Shown here piece by piece: positions 44,635 through 54,152 of a stretch of 64,000 bases of DNA. Source of the stretch: an uncultured Bacillota bacterium. GTDB taxonomy: Bacteria > Bacillota_I > Bacilli_A > RFN20 > CAG-288. Both the position numbers and the translations under genes were made by a program. Within the stretch, counting starts at the first letter, position 1, and every line of letters starts with the position of its first letter. The stretch lies in contig CASGEC010000006.1 in the NCBI GenBank assembly GCA_949300365.1, forward strand, positions 223,885 to 287,884. Direction: 5' to 3'. The notes under the pieces were generated by a model. The model did no database searches, had not been told where the DNA came from, and saw nothing but the letters and a program-made list of their open reading frames with translations.

Positions 44635-46233
44635 ATGGAAGAGAAAAAGAAATATTTCTACATTACCACGCCGATTTATTACGCTTCCGGAAACATCCAT
44701 ATCGGCCATACCTATTGCAATGTCGCGGCCGATACGATTGCCCGTTACAAGAGGATAATGGGCTATACGGTCCGCTTCATGACCGGTTCCGACGAGCATG
44801 GCGAGAAGATCCAGAAGAAGGCCATTGCCGCCGGAATGGAACCCCAGGCCTATGTCGACAAGATCGCCGCTTCCTTCAAGGAAGTCTGGAAGGCCATGGA
44901 TATTTCCTATGACTACTATGTCCGGACGACGGACGAGAGCCATATGGCGTGCGTGAAGAAAGTCTTCACCCGTTTGTTGAATCAGGGCGACATCTATCTT
45001 GGAAAGTATGAAGGCTGGTACTGCACGCCCTGCGAATCCTTCTTCACGGACAGCCAGGTCGGCGAAGAGCATCTCTGCCCGGACTGCCATCGTCCTGTCC
45101 ATTGGGAGAGCGAGGACAGCTATTTCCTCAACGTCAAGAAATACGTTCCGGACCTTCTTCGTTTCTATGAGGAGCATCCGGAATTCTGCCGCAAGGACAA
45201 GCTCAACGAGATGATCAACACCTTCATCAAGCCGGGCCTGGACGATCTTTGCATTACCAGGACCTCCTTCGATTGGGGCGTTCCGATCGATGAGGACAAG
45301 AGACATATCGTCTATGTCTGGATCGATGCCCTTCTCAACTATATTTCCGCCTTGGGGTATTTGAGCCAAGACGATCACCTGATGAAGGAGTTTTGGTCTC
45401 CGGATACGCAGATCATCCAGCTGGCCGGAAGGGACATCAACCGTTTCCACACTATCTACTGGCCTATCCTTCTTATGGCGCTTGGGCTTCGTTGCCCGGA
45501 TCAGATCATCGTCCATGGCCTTCTCTTGACCAAGTCCGGTGTCAAGCTTTCGAAGTCCCTTGGCAATGCTCCTTCTCCCTATCCTCTCATCGAGCGCTAC
45601 AGCGTCGATTCCCTCCGCTATTATCTTGTCCGCGAGATGCAGTTTGGTGAGGATGGCGAATTCACGCCGATGCGTTTCATTGACCGTCTCAATGCCGATC
45701 TGGCAAATAACTACGGAAACCTCGTCAATCGGACCCTTTCCATGGTCAACCGCTATCTGGATGGCGTCATTCCTTCCTATGCTGAGCCGACTTCGGAACT
45801 GACCGTGAAGATCTACAAGGATGCCGAGGAGAAGATTCAGGAATACTTCCGTCTCATGGATTCTTTCGATATCACCCAAGGGACTGGAAAAGCTATGGAA
45901 ATGCTTAGTCTTGCCAGCAAGTATTTCGATGAAATCGCTCCGTGGAATCAAGCGAAAAATGGCAATGAAGCTCTCCTTAAGGAATCCCTCTATACGGCCT
46001 GCGAGCTCATCCGTATCGGATCTATCCTTCTCTCGCCTGTCATGCCCGAGAAGACAAAGGCTGCCCTGGATCAGGAAAACGTTCCAGAAGAGCTTCGTAC
46101 GGTCGAGAGCATTCAACGGCACGATGGTCTCTCCGGAAGGCACGTCAATGAGCTTGTCCCTCTCTTCCCCAGACTGAAGAAGGACGAGGAACTGAAGTTC
46201 CTGACCGAGCTGATCGACGGAAAACAGAAGTAA
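44635..46233 (+). CDS. metG: Methionyl-tRNA synthetase
   Basis: Charges initiator and elongator tRNA-Met. 532 residues: HIGH motif in GNIHIGHTYCNV, four zinc cysteines (CTPCESFF, then CPDCHR), and KLSKS as the KMSKS variant. ATG 44635 follows AGGAGA. It lacks the ~110-residue C-terminal EMAPII-like tRNA-binding domain of the longer bacterial forms, as is common in several lineages. Ends at a strong terminator. Confidence 0.96.
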   Translation: MEEKKKYFYITTPIYYASGNIHIGHTYCNVAADTIARYKRIMGYTVRFMTGSDEHGEKIQKKAIAAGMEPQAYVDKIAASFKEVWKAMDISYDYYVRTTDESHMACVKKVFTRLLNQGDIYLGKYEGWYCTPCESFFTDSQVGEEHLCPDCHRPVHWESEDSYFLNVKKYVPDLLRFYEEHPEFCRKDKLNEMINTFIKPGLDDLCITRTSFDWGVPIDEDKRHIVYVWIDALLNYISALGYLSQDDHLMKEFWSPDTQIIQLAGRDINRFHTIYWPILLMALGLRCPDQIIVHGLLLTKSGVKLSKSLGNAPSPYPLIERYSVDSLRYYLVREMQFGEDGEFTPMRFIDRLNADLANNYGNLVNRTLSMVNRYLDGVIPSYAEPTSELTVKIYKDAEEKIQEYFRLMDSFDITQGTGKAMEMLSLASKYFDEIAPWNQAKNGNEALLKESLYTACELIRIGSILLSPVMPEKTKAALDQENVPEELRTVESIQRHDGLSGRHVNELVPLFPRLKKDEELKFLTELIDGKQK

Positions 46234-46235
46234 GC

Positions 46236-46268
46236 AAAAAGGCAGCCGACACAACGGGCTGCCTTTTT
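46236..46268. terminator. Bidirectional terminator between metG and the MBL gene
   Basis: AAAAA-GGCAGCC (46236-46247) pairs with GGCTGCC (46257-46263) plus five T. The A/T arms make it usable from both sides. Confidence 0.9.
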
Positions 46269-46285
46269 CGATGCTTGTTTTTCAA

Positions 46286-46936
46286 TTATCCGATGAGGTT
46301 GACGAGATAAGGGTTGGTCTTCTTTTCCGCTCCGAGATTGGAGAGGGGACCATGGCCGGGGTAGACGACCAAGGTGTCCCGCAGAGGAAGAAGCTTTCTG
46401 AGGGAGGATTCGATCTTTTCGGGTTGGGAGACGATGAGATCGGAGCGGCCGATGGATCCCTTGAACAGGGTATCACCCGTGAAGAGGGCGTTGTCATCGT
46501 TGGAAAGATAGCAGACGCTTCCTTTCGTGTGGAAGGGCGTGTGGATGACTTGGATGTGGAAGTCCTTGACGTCCAAAGTCGCACCATCCTCGGCATCGAT
46601 CGTCTCGAAGTTGCCCAGGACTTTCTCTCCTGTCATGGTAGAGGCGTTCTGCACGGGGTCGCTGATGAGGGCTTTGTCGGCAGGATGGAGATAGACGGGG
46701 ATGCTTTTTCCGGGGAAACGTTTCAGGAAGGCGTTGACGCCACGGATATGATCGAAATGGGCGTGGGTCAGAAGGATTCCCGAACATCTTTCGTAATGCT
46801 TTTTGACGTAATCGAAAAGGGCGTCGCTTTTCATGCCTAGGTCGATGATCAGACAGCTTCCGCCGATCTTTCCTAAGACATAGGTATTGGCGCTGAAGTC
46901 TTTTCCATCATCGGAATTCAGAAAGACTTTGACCAT
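46286..46936 (-). CDS. Metallo-beta-lactamase-fold hydrolase (glyoxalase II-like)
   Basis: 216 residues with the metal-binding motif THAHFDH (HxHxDH, ~62-68), a later His in YLHPADKAL, GDTLFKGSIGRSD (bridging Asp) and PGHGPLSN (last His). This set fits the hydroxyacylglutathione hydrolase-like group of Firmicutes, whose substrates are mostly unknown. ATG 46936 has GAGG eight bases upstream; an upstream ATG at 46954 has none. Single gene. Confidence 0.88.
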   Translation of the reverse strand: MVKVFLNSDDGKDFSANTYVLGKIGGSCLIIDLGMKSDALFDYVKKHYERCSGILLTHAHFDHIRGVNAFLKRFPGKSIPVYLHPADKALISDPVQNASTMTGEKVLGNFETIDAEDGATLDVKDFHIQVIHTPFHTKGSVCYLSNDDNALFTGDTLFKGSIGRSDLIVSQPEKIESSLRKLLPLRDTLVVYPGHGPLSNLGAEKKTNPYLVNLIG

Positions 46937-47037
46937 GTTCAAGACCTCACGCATCTATTTTACTCTTTTTGCCATCGTCGAAAAAGGAGGATTCTCGGAA
47001 AGAGGACAAAGAGGTGGGAAGAAAGAGAGGAAAGGGA

Positions 47038-50000
47038 TCAAACGCTCCTAATAGCTTCGACCGGCCGCTTCTTGGCAATCAGGTAGACGGGCAGGAAGGA
47101 GGCGAGGAAGGCAATTCCGATCGACAGGGCAAGCATGAGGCATATCTGCCTTATGCCGAAGATGAAGAAACTTCCCATGGAACCGATGGCATCGACAATG
47201 GCACCATTGAAGAAGTAGGCGCCGATTCCGGCACCGACACAGGCAATGACGAAATTGATGATGGCGATGACAAAGGCTTCGCTGAAGAAGATCTTGAAGA
47301 CATCGCTGGACTTTGCGCCGACCGCACGGAGGATACCGATTTCCCTTTTCTTGTATGTGATAGAGGCGGAGATGAAGTTCATGAGCAAGAGGCCAGAGAA
47401 GACAGCAAGACCGATACCGACATAAAGGAAGATTTCGGACATCATGTGGATCATGCTATCAAAACTGGAAATGGATTCGGAAACGGCATTGTTGAGATGA
47501 TAGCGAATAGTGTCCGTGGAATAGGTTTCCTTAACCAGCTTTTCGAGCGTTGCATTATCGGGAACATCGAGAAGGAGGTAGGAATAGCCTGTCTTGATAT
47601 GGGAAACGAATTCATCGTAGAAATCATCCCAGACGATGATAGCATTGCTATTTCTTCCCTGAGGATCATCGAATGTTCCAACAATCGTATAGGTCTCTAA
47701 CGTGGGATCCGAAACAGAGCCTTGCGAATAGTCGAGGATTCCAAGCCTTCCATCGATTTCATAGGGTTCTGGTTTTAGATACTTTTCGTTGAGGGCATCA
47801 CGGAATTCACTATTCAGTTGATCGACGGTCTTGCCCCCAAAAGGATTGCTCGTGGCCGCATACTGGTTTTGGGCATAATCTTCAAAGAAATCCTGCATTT
47901 CCTGACTGTATTTTTCATTGTAATCTTCGTAGATTGAATAGGGGTTTTGGATGGCGTCGGCATAGGCATAAGCCTTCAACGTATCGGTTATCTCTGTCTT
48001 GCAGGGAGACCATGTAGACGTTTCTGTTTCGTAGTCATATGTTTGAATTTGATAGTATTCTTCGACAAATTGATTAAATTCGTTGGAATTTGGAAGATTG
48101 TCTAAGGCGTAATCGAAGATATAGGAGAATGAATTGATTTGATATACGTATGTTATTTCATTTTCATACTCATCTAATTTCCAACCGATTTGCTCATCGG
48201 TGGTATCGTCATAGACCCCATTTAAGCTATAGGATTTCTGCATCCTGTCCTCATCATCGACCTCGGCGTCATCAATCGAGAACATGTTGCTCAGGTAACT
48301 GCTTGAGACGATGATTTCCTTATCGTTGAGGCTTGTCTTTCCATCCTCGAAGAAATCGATGGCGACAGGAGCGTTATCAACGGAGGTAAGACTTTCAGCA
48401 TAAATGTAGAGGGGGTCTTCAAAAGAGGCAGACAAATTGGCATTGTCAAGCTTTCTTGAAGATACGAATCCTTTGTTGGCGAGGTAATTATCCGCCATTG
48501 CCTTGCTGACATAGAAAGCATTGGGATAGGAAAGATTGACCTGCTTTTCCAATTGGCTGTTGAGGTTTCTTAGGTTGGTATCGTTGTAATAGTTGTCACT
48601 TTCGTAGAGGTCTTCGTATTCCTCGAAATTGAAGCCAGTCTTGATGAATCCAGTGATCGTGAAAGTGTCACTATCCAAATTGATTTTCTTGCCGATAAGC
48701 TCTTCCGGCTTGATGTCCTGAGGCTTGATTTGAGTGTCTTCACCGTAGGAATTCCATGAACTGAAACCGAGGTGCTCAAATCCGCACAGCTGATAATCGG
48801 TCAAGGCAATCTCATCGATTTTGGTGGGATAGTCTCCATACATCATTTCGAAGCCAAGGCTTTCCATGCGATCATTGGAAAGGTAAACGAACCCGGGCGT
48901 TTGACCGGTGAAGAAGGTGTAGTTTTTGGGGTTGTTAAGGTAGAAGTTTATATTCATGTAATTTTGTGTGAACGCCTTATCCGTCGTCACCCCTAATCGT
49001 TTATCAAATTCATCCGCCTCTTCTTGGGAAATGGAATTGTCTTGGCTATACCAGTCATAATCCTCGCTTTTAACTTCTTTTTGGACAGAGAATAAATTGG
49101 ATGTCCGGTTCTGAAGACCATCATAGACAGTCTTTGACGTGTCGTATGTGCCAATCGTATCCACGATTCCGAAAAGGCCGAAGGCACAGACGGAAAGGAG
49201 GATCGTGAAGAAGAGACGGACCGGCTTGGACTTCAGGGCACTGGCGCCGATCTTGAATGCCCGGGGAATCGGCAGGGAGGACTTGATGAGGGAGAATTTC
49301 TCATCCTTCTTGTAGACGATGGCGTTTTCGTCGGTGTCCTTGAAGGTCTCGCGATTGAGGTTGTCGTCGATTCTGGCGATACGGCGGAATTCCTTGTTGA
49401 CGTTGTTGTCGGCAGAAATCAAAGTATCGCTTTCCTGAAGGACTTTGTTGAGGGCATCGATATCTTCCTTTGTCAGGACGTGGCCTTTCTTCAGGGCGAG
49501 CATATGCGTGTCGATTTCGACAAGGCCGCTATCTGTCTGCTGCGGTTTCTCGCGGAATTTCTCGATATCCGAGATGACTTTGCCGTCCTTCATCTCGATG
49601 ACGCGGTCGCCATACATCTCGGCGAATTCCCTGTCGTGGGAAACGACAATGACGAGCTTCTCTCTGGAGAGTTCCTTCAGGGTGTCGAAGACCTGGAGAC
49701 CTGTCTTGGAGTCCAGGGCGCCTGTCGGCTCATCGGCCAGGATGATTTCCGGCTTCTTGATCAGAGCCCTTGCGATAGCGATTCTCTGCTTCTGCCCACC
49801 AGAAAGCTCATTGGGCTTTCTCTTGGAAAAGCCGACGAGATCGACCTGCTTGAGGATGGCATCGACTTCTTCCGGCGTGGCCTTCTTGCCTTGGAGCTGC
49901 AGGGCAAGGCCGATGTTCTCACCGACGGTGAATTCATTGAGGATGTTGTATTCCTGGAAAATGAAGCCTAGGTATGTGTTTCGATAGCTGTCGAAATCCG

Positions 50001-50226
50001 CTTGGGAAAAGTCTTTGCTGCTTTTTCCCTTGATGATGATTTCGCCACTGTCTACTTTGTCCAAACCACCCAGGACGTTGAGGAGGGTTGATTTTCCGGA
50101 ACCGGACTTTCCCAAAATAAATATGAGGCCTTTTTCGGGGAAACGAATCGACACGTCATCGATTGCCTTGACAGGATGTCCCTTTTTGGGACGATATGTT
50201 TTGGATATGTGCTTTACTTCAAGCAT
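47038..50226 (-). CDS. Fused ABC transporter, MacB/FtsX type, with large external domain
   Basis: 1062 residues. N-terminal ATPase (1-~225): Walker A GKSGSGKST, signature LSGGQKQRIAIARA, Walker B IILADEPTGALD. After a linker, the first membrane helix (~335-355), an extracytoplasmic domain of over 550 residues rich in D/N/Y (about 360-925), then three helices with the FtsX-type segment KKREIGILRAVGAKSSDVF. Such type VII ABC proteins act as mechanotransmitters or antimicrobial-peptide resistance and export pumps. Sequence between about 47900 and 48800, coding part of the outer domain, is more AT-rich than the ends. No two-component system lies beside it, so its inducer is unknown. Confidence 0.88.
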   Translation of the reverse strand: MLEVKHISKTYRPKKGHPVKAIDDVSIRFPEKGLIFILGKSGSGKSTLLNVLGGLDKVDSGEIIIKGKSSKDFSQADFDSYRNTYLGFIFQEYNILNEFTVGENIGLALQLQGKKATPEEVDAILKQVDLVGFSKRKPNELSGGQKQRIAIARALIKKPEIILADEPTGALDSKTGLQVFDTLKELSREKLVIVVSHDREFAEMYGDRVIEMKDGKVISDIEKFREKPQQTDSGLVEIDTHMLALKKGHVLTKEDIDALNKVLQESDTLISADNNVNKEFRRIARIDDNLNRETFKDTDENAIVYKKDEKFSLIKSSLPIPRAFKIGASALKSKPVRLFFTILLSVCAFGLFGIVDTIGTYDTSKTVYDGLQNRTSNLFSVQKEVKSEDYDWYSQDNSISQEEADEFDKRLGVTTDKAFTQNYMNINFYLNNPKNYTFFTGQTPGFVYLSNDRMESLGFEMMYGDYPTKIDEIALTDYQLCGFEHLGFSSWNSYGEDTQIKPQDIKPEELIGKKINLDSDTFTITGFIKTGFNFEEYEDLYESDNYYNDTNLRNLNSQLEKQVNLSYPNAFYVSKAMADNYLANKGFVSSRKLDNANLSASFEDPLYIYAESLTSVDNAPVAIDFFEDGKTSLNDKEIIVSSSYLSNMFSIDDAEVDDEDRMQKSYSLNGVYDDTTDEQIGWKLDEYENEITYVYQINSFSYIFDYALDNLPNSNEFNQFVEEYYQIQTYDYETETSTWSPCKTEITDTLKAYAYADAIQNPYSIYEDYNEKYSQEMQDFFEDYAQNQYAATSNPFGGKTVDQLNSEFRDALNEKYLKPEPYEIDGRLGILDYSQGSVSDPTLETYTIVGTFDDPQGRNSNAIIVWDDFYDEFVSHIKTGYSYLLLDVPDNATLEKLVKETYSTDTIRYHLNNAVSESISSFDSMIHMMSEIFLYVGIGLAVFSGLLLMNFISASITYKKREIGILRAVGAKSSDVFKIFFSEAFVIAIINFVIACVGAGIGAYFFNGAIVDAIGSMGSFFIFGIRQICLMLALSIGIAFLASFLPVYLIAKKRPVEAIRSV

Positions 50227-50441
50227 GTCTTTCTCCTTGTATTTTGAACAGGGAAATTATAAGGAAAAAAGAAGAATAAGGCGATGCTTTTTGAAAAATT
50301 GGGAAAGGATTCCTGTCGTTTTTCCTATCGTGTTTTTCTTTTGATGTCCGGGAAAGAGAGGAAAGGAGTCCGGTTGGAAGCCGTGTCTCTTTTCTGTTTT
50401 GATGGAATGGACTATAATCTTCATGTTTTTGAGGTGGTTCA

Positions 50442-50696
50442 ATGAAAAACGAAGAATACTATGTCAAGACGGAGAGGGAAAAGATTTCGCCGCTGTTCCT
50501 TTTGACTTTGATCTTTTTGGGATGGCTAGGAATCGATAAATTCGTCTATACGAAGTCTTTCAAGAAGGGGTGGAAATTCTGCCTCGTCAAGCTGGCATAC
50601 AACATCATCCTTTTGGGTGTCCTTTGGAACATCTTCGACATCATCCAGTATTGCCGTGGAAAATACGAGCTGGACTTCCGGGATTACTTCAAGTAA
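50442..50696 (+). CDS. Small TM2-domain-like membrane protein
   Basis: 84 residues with two hydrophobic helices linked by a short turn (LLTLIFLGWLGIDKFVYTKS then KFCLVKLAYNIILLGVLWNI), the TM2 layout including the G-x-x-G-x-D/H-x-F core. Role unknown. A TATAAT box lies 29 bases upstream and GAGGTGG is the ribosome site. 58 bases before the superoxide reductase gene. Confidence 0.75.
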   Translation: MKNEEYYVKTEREKISPLFLLTLIFLGWLGIDKFVYTKSFKKGWKFCLVKLAYNIILLGVLWNIFDIIQYCRGKYELDFRDYFK

Positions 50697-50754
50697 GCAT
50701 CTTTCTATTCCGATTTTCCTATCTGTGCTAGACTAGCAACGGAGGATAAAAGAA

Positions 50755-51126
50755 ATGAATGTCAAATTCTATAAGAATACCAAGACAGGCGAGGTGACTT
50801 TCTCGGTCATCGGGGATTCCCACCTTGTCGGAGAAGGCGAGGTCGAGCTTGTTGCCAATTCGACGGATGCCACGACCGAAAAGCATGTTCCTGTCGTCAC
50901 TGTCGAAGGAAATGCTGTCCATGCCGTCGTCGGTTCGGTAAGACATCCCATGACGGAGGAGCACCACATCGCCTTCATCGCCCTTGTCACGGATCAGAAG
51001 GTCGAGCTGAAGAAGCTTGTTCCGACTGGATCGCCGGAAGCGGACTTTGTTCTTGCCGAGGGTGAGAAACCCGTTGCCGTCTACGAATTCTGCAACCTTC
51101 ACGGCTTGTGGGTCAAAACCCTCTAA
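50755..51126 (+). CDS. Superoxide reductase (neelaredoxin/desulfoferrodoxin C-domain)
   Basis: Reduces superoxide to peroxide in anaerobes at a mononuclear iron site. 123 residues. Iron ligands: His in EKHVPVV, His pair in RHPMTEEHHI, and the Cys/His of CNLHGLW near the C-terminus. The N-terminal ~35 residues resemble the position of a desulforedoxin domain but have none of its cysteines, so only one iron centre is expected. GGAGG before the ATG. Followed by a hairpin with six T (about 51144-51176). Confidence 0.92.
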   Translation: MNVKFYKNTKTGEVTFSVIGDSHLVGEGEVELVANSTDATTEKHVPVVTVEGNAVHAVVGSVRHPMTEEHHIAFIALVTDQKVELKKLVPTGSPEADFVLAEGEKPVAVYEFCNLHGLWVKTL

Positions 51127-51143
51127 AGGAAAAAGGGAAAAGC

Positions 51144-51176
51144 AAGGCCATCACGAATTGTCGGTGGCCTTTTTTG
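51144..51176 (+). terminator. Terminator after superoxide reductase
   Basis: AAGGCCATC / GGTGGCCTT, one G-U pair, 10-base loop, then T6. It overlaps the 3' end of the converging gene. Confidence 0.8.
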
Positions 51177-54066
51177 ATGGCAATTCCGATGCGGTGATGG
51201 CTTCCTCGGGATGGATGAGGAAGTTGACGATATCAATGGTGATGAGACGGAGATGATACGTCAGATAGAGATATTCCCTTAAGTCGAGTTGTATGGCGCT
51301 TTCTTTATGGTTGACAAGGATGGTGTTCATCAACAGGGGGTATTTCGTATTGTCTTTGAGGTCCTGGAGCACCAATGGAAAGACGTCTCCCTTCTTGATT
51401 TCATAACCGAACTTCTGGAAGTCGGCATAAAGAGTGTCGAAGAGCGATTCGAAAACCGGATGGTCGAAATAGGAGAAATACAGTGTCTTCTTGTCCAAGC
51501 GCGTTTCCTTGTATCCGAGGGTACGGACATCGTTGAACCCATTGCGGTTGAGGAAGAAGATTTCGCCGCCGATGAGAAGGGACTTGACGAGGGCGATATC
51601 TGAGAGCTCGGAGGAATCGAAAAGAAGGATGACATCAAAGGCCCCGGTTCCGATCTTCTTGAGGTCCTCTTCTTCGCACAGGAAAACCGGCTTGATGTGG
51701 GACAGGAGCGTCACGGCATTGAGCATGTCCGAAAGGCTTCCTTTCCGATAGGTCACGGCAAGGCGCTGGCGGTCATCCTGGAAGCTGGCCGAGGCGAGTG
51801 TTTTTTGCTGTCCGGCTTCGAAGGCAAGGCGGAGACGTTCGTCAAGATAGCAGTTCTTTTCCTCGATGTCCTTGATGAAGAGGTTTCGTTCGTTTTCATA
51901 GTCTTTTTCTGTCGGTGCCAGTTCTTTTTCTATCTTCTGGTAAAGGCTGTTGATCAGGGAGAAGATGAAAATATACTGGAAGTTTCCGATAGCATCATCC
52001 ATTGCCAGTATTTTTCTTAAGGCAAGTCGGAGTTGAATGGAACACTTTTGTTCTTCTTGGCAGAAGATGGCATATTCATGGAATTCTTCGTATGTTCCTT
52101 CCTGACGGCTTTCGAAAAGGGAGAGGAGCGTTGAGAAGGGTAGGGAGAGGAAGTCTTTTTTATCATCAAGGAAGAAGCCGATGTAATAGTTGATGTCCTT
52201 TTTGATTTCGGCATACTCTTCTTCGAACGCCTGATAGCGGGCGAGGAACTGAAGATAGAAGCCCTTGTCCTTGAAGCATTTCTTGACCAAGGGGTTCAGG
52301 AGGTTGAATCCGGGATCCTTGAGTCCCCTTTGGTGGAATTGATAGACATAGCGGATGTTCGTTTCCAGCTCTATCGTTCCGTTCATGGTGTTGACGCTGT
52401 CGCCGTAGATCCTGGCGTAGAGGCTTTTCTTGGAATTCAATTCCGCAAGGCTGTTGCAATAGGCTTTTATGAGTTCGAACAAAGGCTCTAAGTCTGTTTT
52501 GCTTCCTTTGGTTAGGCAATTCTTTCTGAGGAATCTGTTTGCCCGCCACTGATTCCATGGGGATTTCGAGGCGTGGTCGGAAAGGAGCTTCTCAAACGGA
52601 AGCTTTTCGTAGTCCTTTCCAAAGAGGCGTGTCAGGAGCAACTGCGAGGAAGAGACTTTTTGATAAAGGGTCTTGAGGTCCTGGAGATCCGTTCCGTCCT
52701 TTTCGATGTCGAAGTATTTCTTGGGAAAGCCGTTGTAGCCGCCGAGAAAACGGATACTGACGCCGAATTCCTCGAATTGGCGGAAGGTTTGGATTGTCTC
52801 CCCGGAGAAGGAGCGGAGATTCTCGCCCTGGATCTGTCTTTGGAAAGCCTGGATCCTTGCACTAAGCCTTCTAAGAAGGAAGGAGAGCTTATCGTAGCTT
52901 TCGACACTGCCGTTTGATGTCAGGCCTTGGTAATGGTTGTCTTCCTTCTTGAGCTTCGGTAGGGAGGAGAATTCCGCGAAGGTCTTGAGGAAGGCGAGGT
53001 CTTTTTCAAAATCGGCCGCTTCATAGGTGTCGACATTGATTTTCAAAAGGGGCCATGTCTTGGAGAGCAGGTTCGTGAGAAAGGGCTGGGAAAGCGAAGA
53101 GAGCACCTTGCGCAGGAAGGAAAAGTGGCCTTCCCTTTTCTGCTCGATTTCTGCCAAGTGATTTCGAAGGGCGACGAATTCCTCGGCTTCCTTACAGGTA
53201 TAGTTATTCGCTTGGTCTTGGCGGAATTCATTGGGGAGGGCGTCCCCGAGGGAGAAAGAGGAGAGATCGAATGTCAACGGGGAAAGCGTCGGTGCGGAAA
53301 GGTAGGAGCGGATGGTCTCGATATGTTCCGGTGGGGAGACGATGGCAACGGTTTTTCCTTGCCGTGCAAGGTCAAGGAGGGCGTATTTGACAAGTGAGAC
53401 AAGGCTTGGGACGTCGGTATAGGTGATTTTGCAGGACTTTGTCTTTTCCAGGCGGCCCATGAGGCGATCGAATTCATCATGGAGGACACCGGGATCGTTT
53501 TTCGACTGGGTTTCCACGTCCTCGCGTTCCTGGACTTTGGAAAAGAGGCCTTGAAAGCCCAGGGGTCTTTTTGTCGGATCGAGAAGTTCCTTGAGATCCT
53601 TGTATGTCGTTGCATACAGGATTTCTTCCTCCGTGTGGAAGCTTAAAAGGGGAAGGATGGCAAAACGCTTTTCCTTGTCTTTCAGGGAGATGGTCGATTC
53701 GACAGACAGTTTGTAGGAGAGAAGGTCGTCTTCCCGTCCGACGCCTTCGATATTCGCTTCGATTCCTTTCAGGACTTCGCTGATGATCGGGTTGAAGACG
53801 ACGCTGCTTGCCCTTCTTTTCAGGGTTCCGTTTTCAATGAAGGGTTTGAGGAAGAAGAGCGGATAGGAGATGTTGTTCTGCGTGTCTTTCAGGGAAAAGA
53901 CCGAGAAAAAGGGAAGGGCAGGTGTTTGCGGAATGGAAAAATCCTGGCCATGGATAAGGAGCTTTGCCTGTGCTTCTTCGATTGCGGCGGGGGCGTTTTC
54001 TTCCTTGATGGATAGGAAAGCCTGAGCTTTTTTCGTAAGATCCAGAAGATCGATGTTCTGCTGCAT
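51151..54066 (-). CDS. Large helicase-like protein without ATP-binding motifs
   Basis: 971 residues, soluble. The layout resembles superfamily-1 (Dna2/NAM7, DUF4011-type) helicases: the early segment PFFSVFSLKDTQNNISYPLF, a motif-Ia-like block GKTVAIVSPPEHIETIRSYL (~235-255), and a motif-II-like block where FDxxxFDEAS is expected (KPVFLCEEEDLKKI, then FDVILLFDSSELSDI, ~805-825), followed by GGEIFFLNRNG in place of motif III. Where the Walker A loop should lie, before GKTVAIVS, it reads ITYTDVPSLVSLV, with no glycine-rich loop and no GK[S/T]. It is probably a pseudo-helicase or scaffold. The middle (about 300-750) is helical. The family call is inference. Between superoxide reductase and the BusR-like gene. 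Confidence 0.6.
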   Translation of the reverse strand: MQQNIDLLDLTKKAQAFLSIKEENAPAAIEEAQAKLLIHGQDFSIPQTPALPFFSVFSLKDTQNNISYPLFFLKPFIENGTLKRRASSVVFNPIISEVLKGIEANIEGVGREDDLLSYKLSVESTISLKDKEKRFAILPLLSFHTEEEILYATTYKDLKELLDPTKRPLGFQGLFSKVQEREDVETQSKNDPGVLHDEFDRLMGRLEKTKSCKITYTDVPSLVSLVKYALLDLARQGKTVAIVSPPEHIETIRSYLSAPTLSPLTFDLSSFSLGDALPNEFRQDQANNYTCKEAEEFVALRNHLAEIEQKREGHFSFLRKVLSSLSQPFLTNLLSKTWPLLKINVDTYEAADFEKDLAFLKTFAEFSSLPKLKKEDNHYQGLTSNGSVESYDKLSFLLRRLSARIQAFQRQIQGENLRSFSGETIQTFRQFEEFGVSIRFLGGYNGFPKKYFDIEKDGTDLQDLKTLYQKVSSSQLLLTRLFGKDYEKLPFEKLLSDHASKSPWNQWRANRFLRKNCLTKGSKTDLEPLFELIKAYCNSLAELNSKKSLYARIYGDSVNTMNGTIELETNIRYVYQFHQRGLKDPGFNLLNPLVKKCFKDKGFYLQFLARYQAFEEEYAEIKKDINYYIGFFLDDKKDFLSLPFSTLLSLFESRQEGTYEEFHEYAIFCQEEQKCSIQLRLALRKILAMDDAIGNFQYIFIFSLINSLYQKIEKELAPTEKDYENERNLFIKDIEEKNCYLDERLRLAFEAGQQKTLASASFQDDRQRLAVTYRKGSLSDMLNAVTLLSHIKPVFLCEEEDLKKIGTGAFDVILLFDSSELSDIALVKSLLIGGEIFFLNRNGFNDVRTLGYKETRLDKKTLYFSYFDHPVFESLFDTLYADFQKFGYEIKKGDVFPLVLQDLKDNTKYPLLMNTILVNHKESAIQLDLREYLYLTYHLRLITIDIVNFLIHPEEAITASELPSKKATDNS

Positions 54067-54098
54067 ATTGTTATTTTATGACAGGGCAGGAAAAAGGA

Positions 54099-54124
54099 AA
54101 AGCTGCCTTGGAAAAGGCAGCTTT
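54099..54124 (-). terminator. Terminator after the BusR-like gene
   Basis: AAAGCTGCC / GGCAGCTTT, 9-bp stem, loop TTGGAAAA, with T-rich sequence after it on the minus strand. Confidence 0.75.
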
Positions 54125-54152
54125 CCGGAGCAAAACTTATGACGAATGTTAA

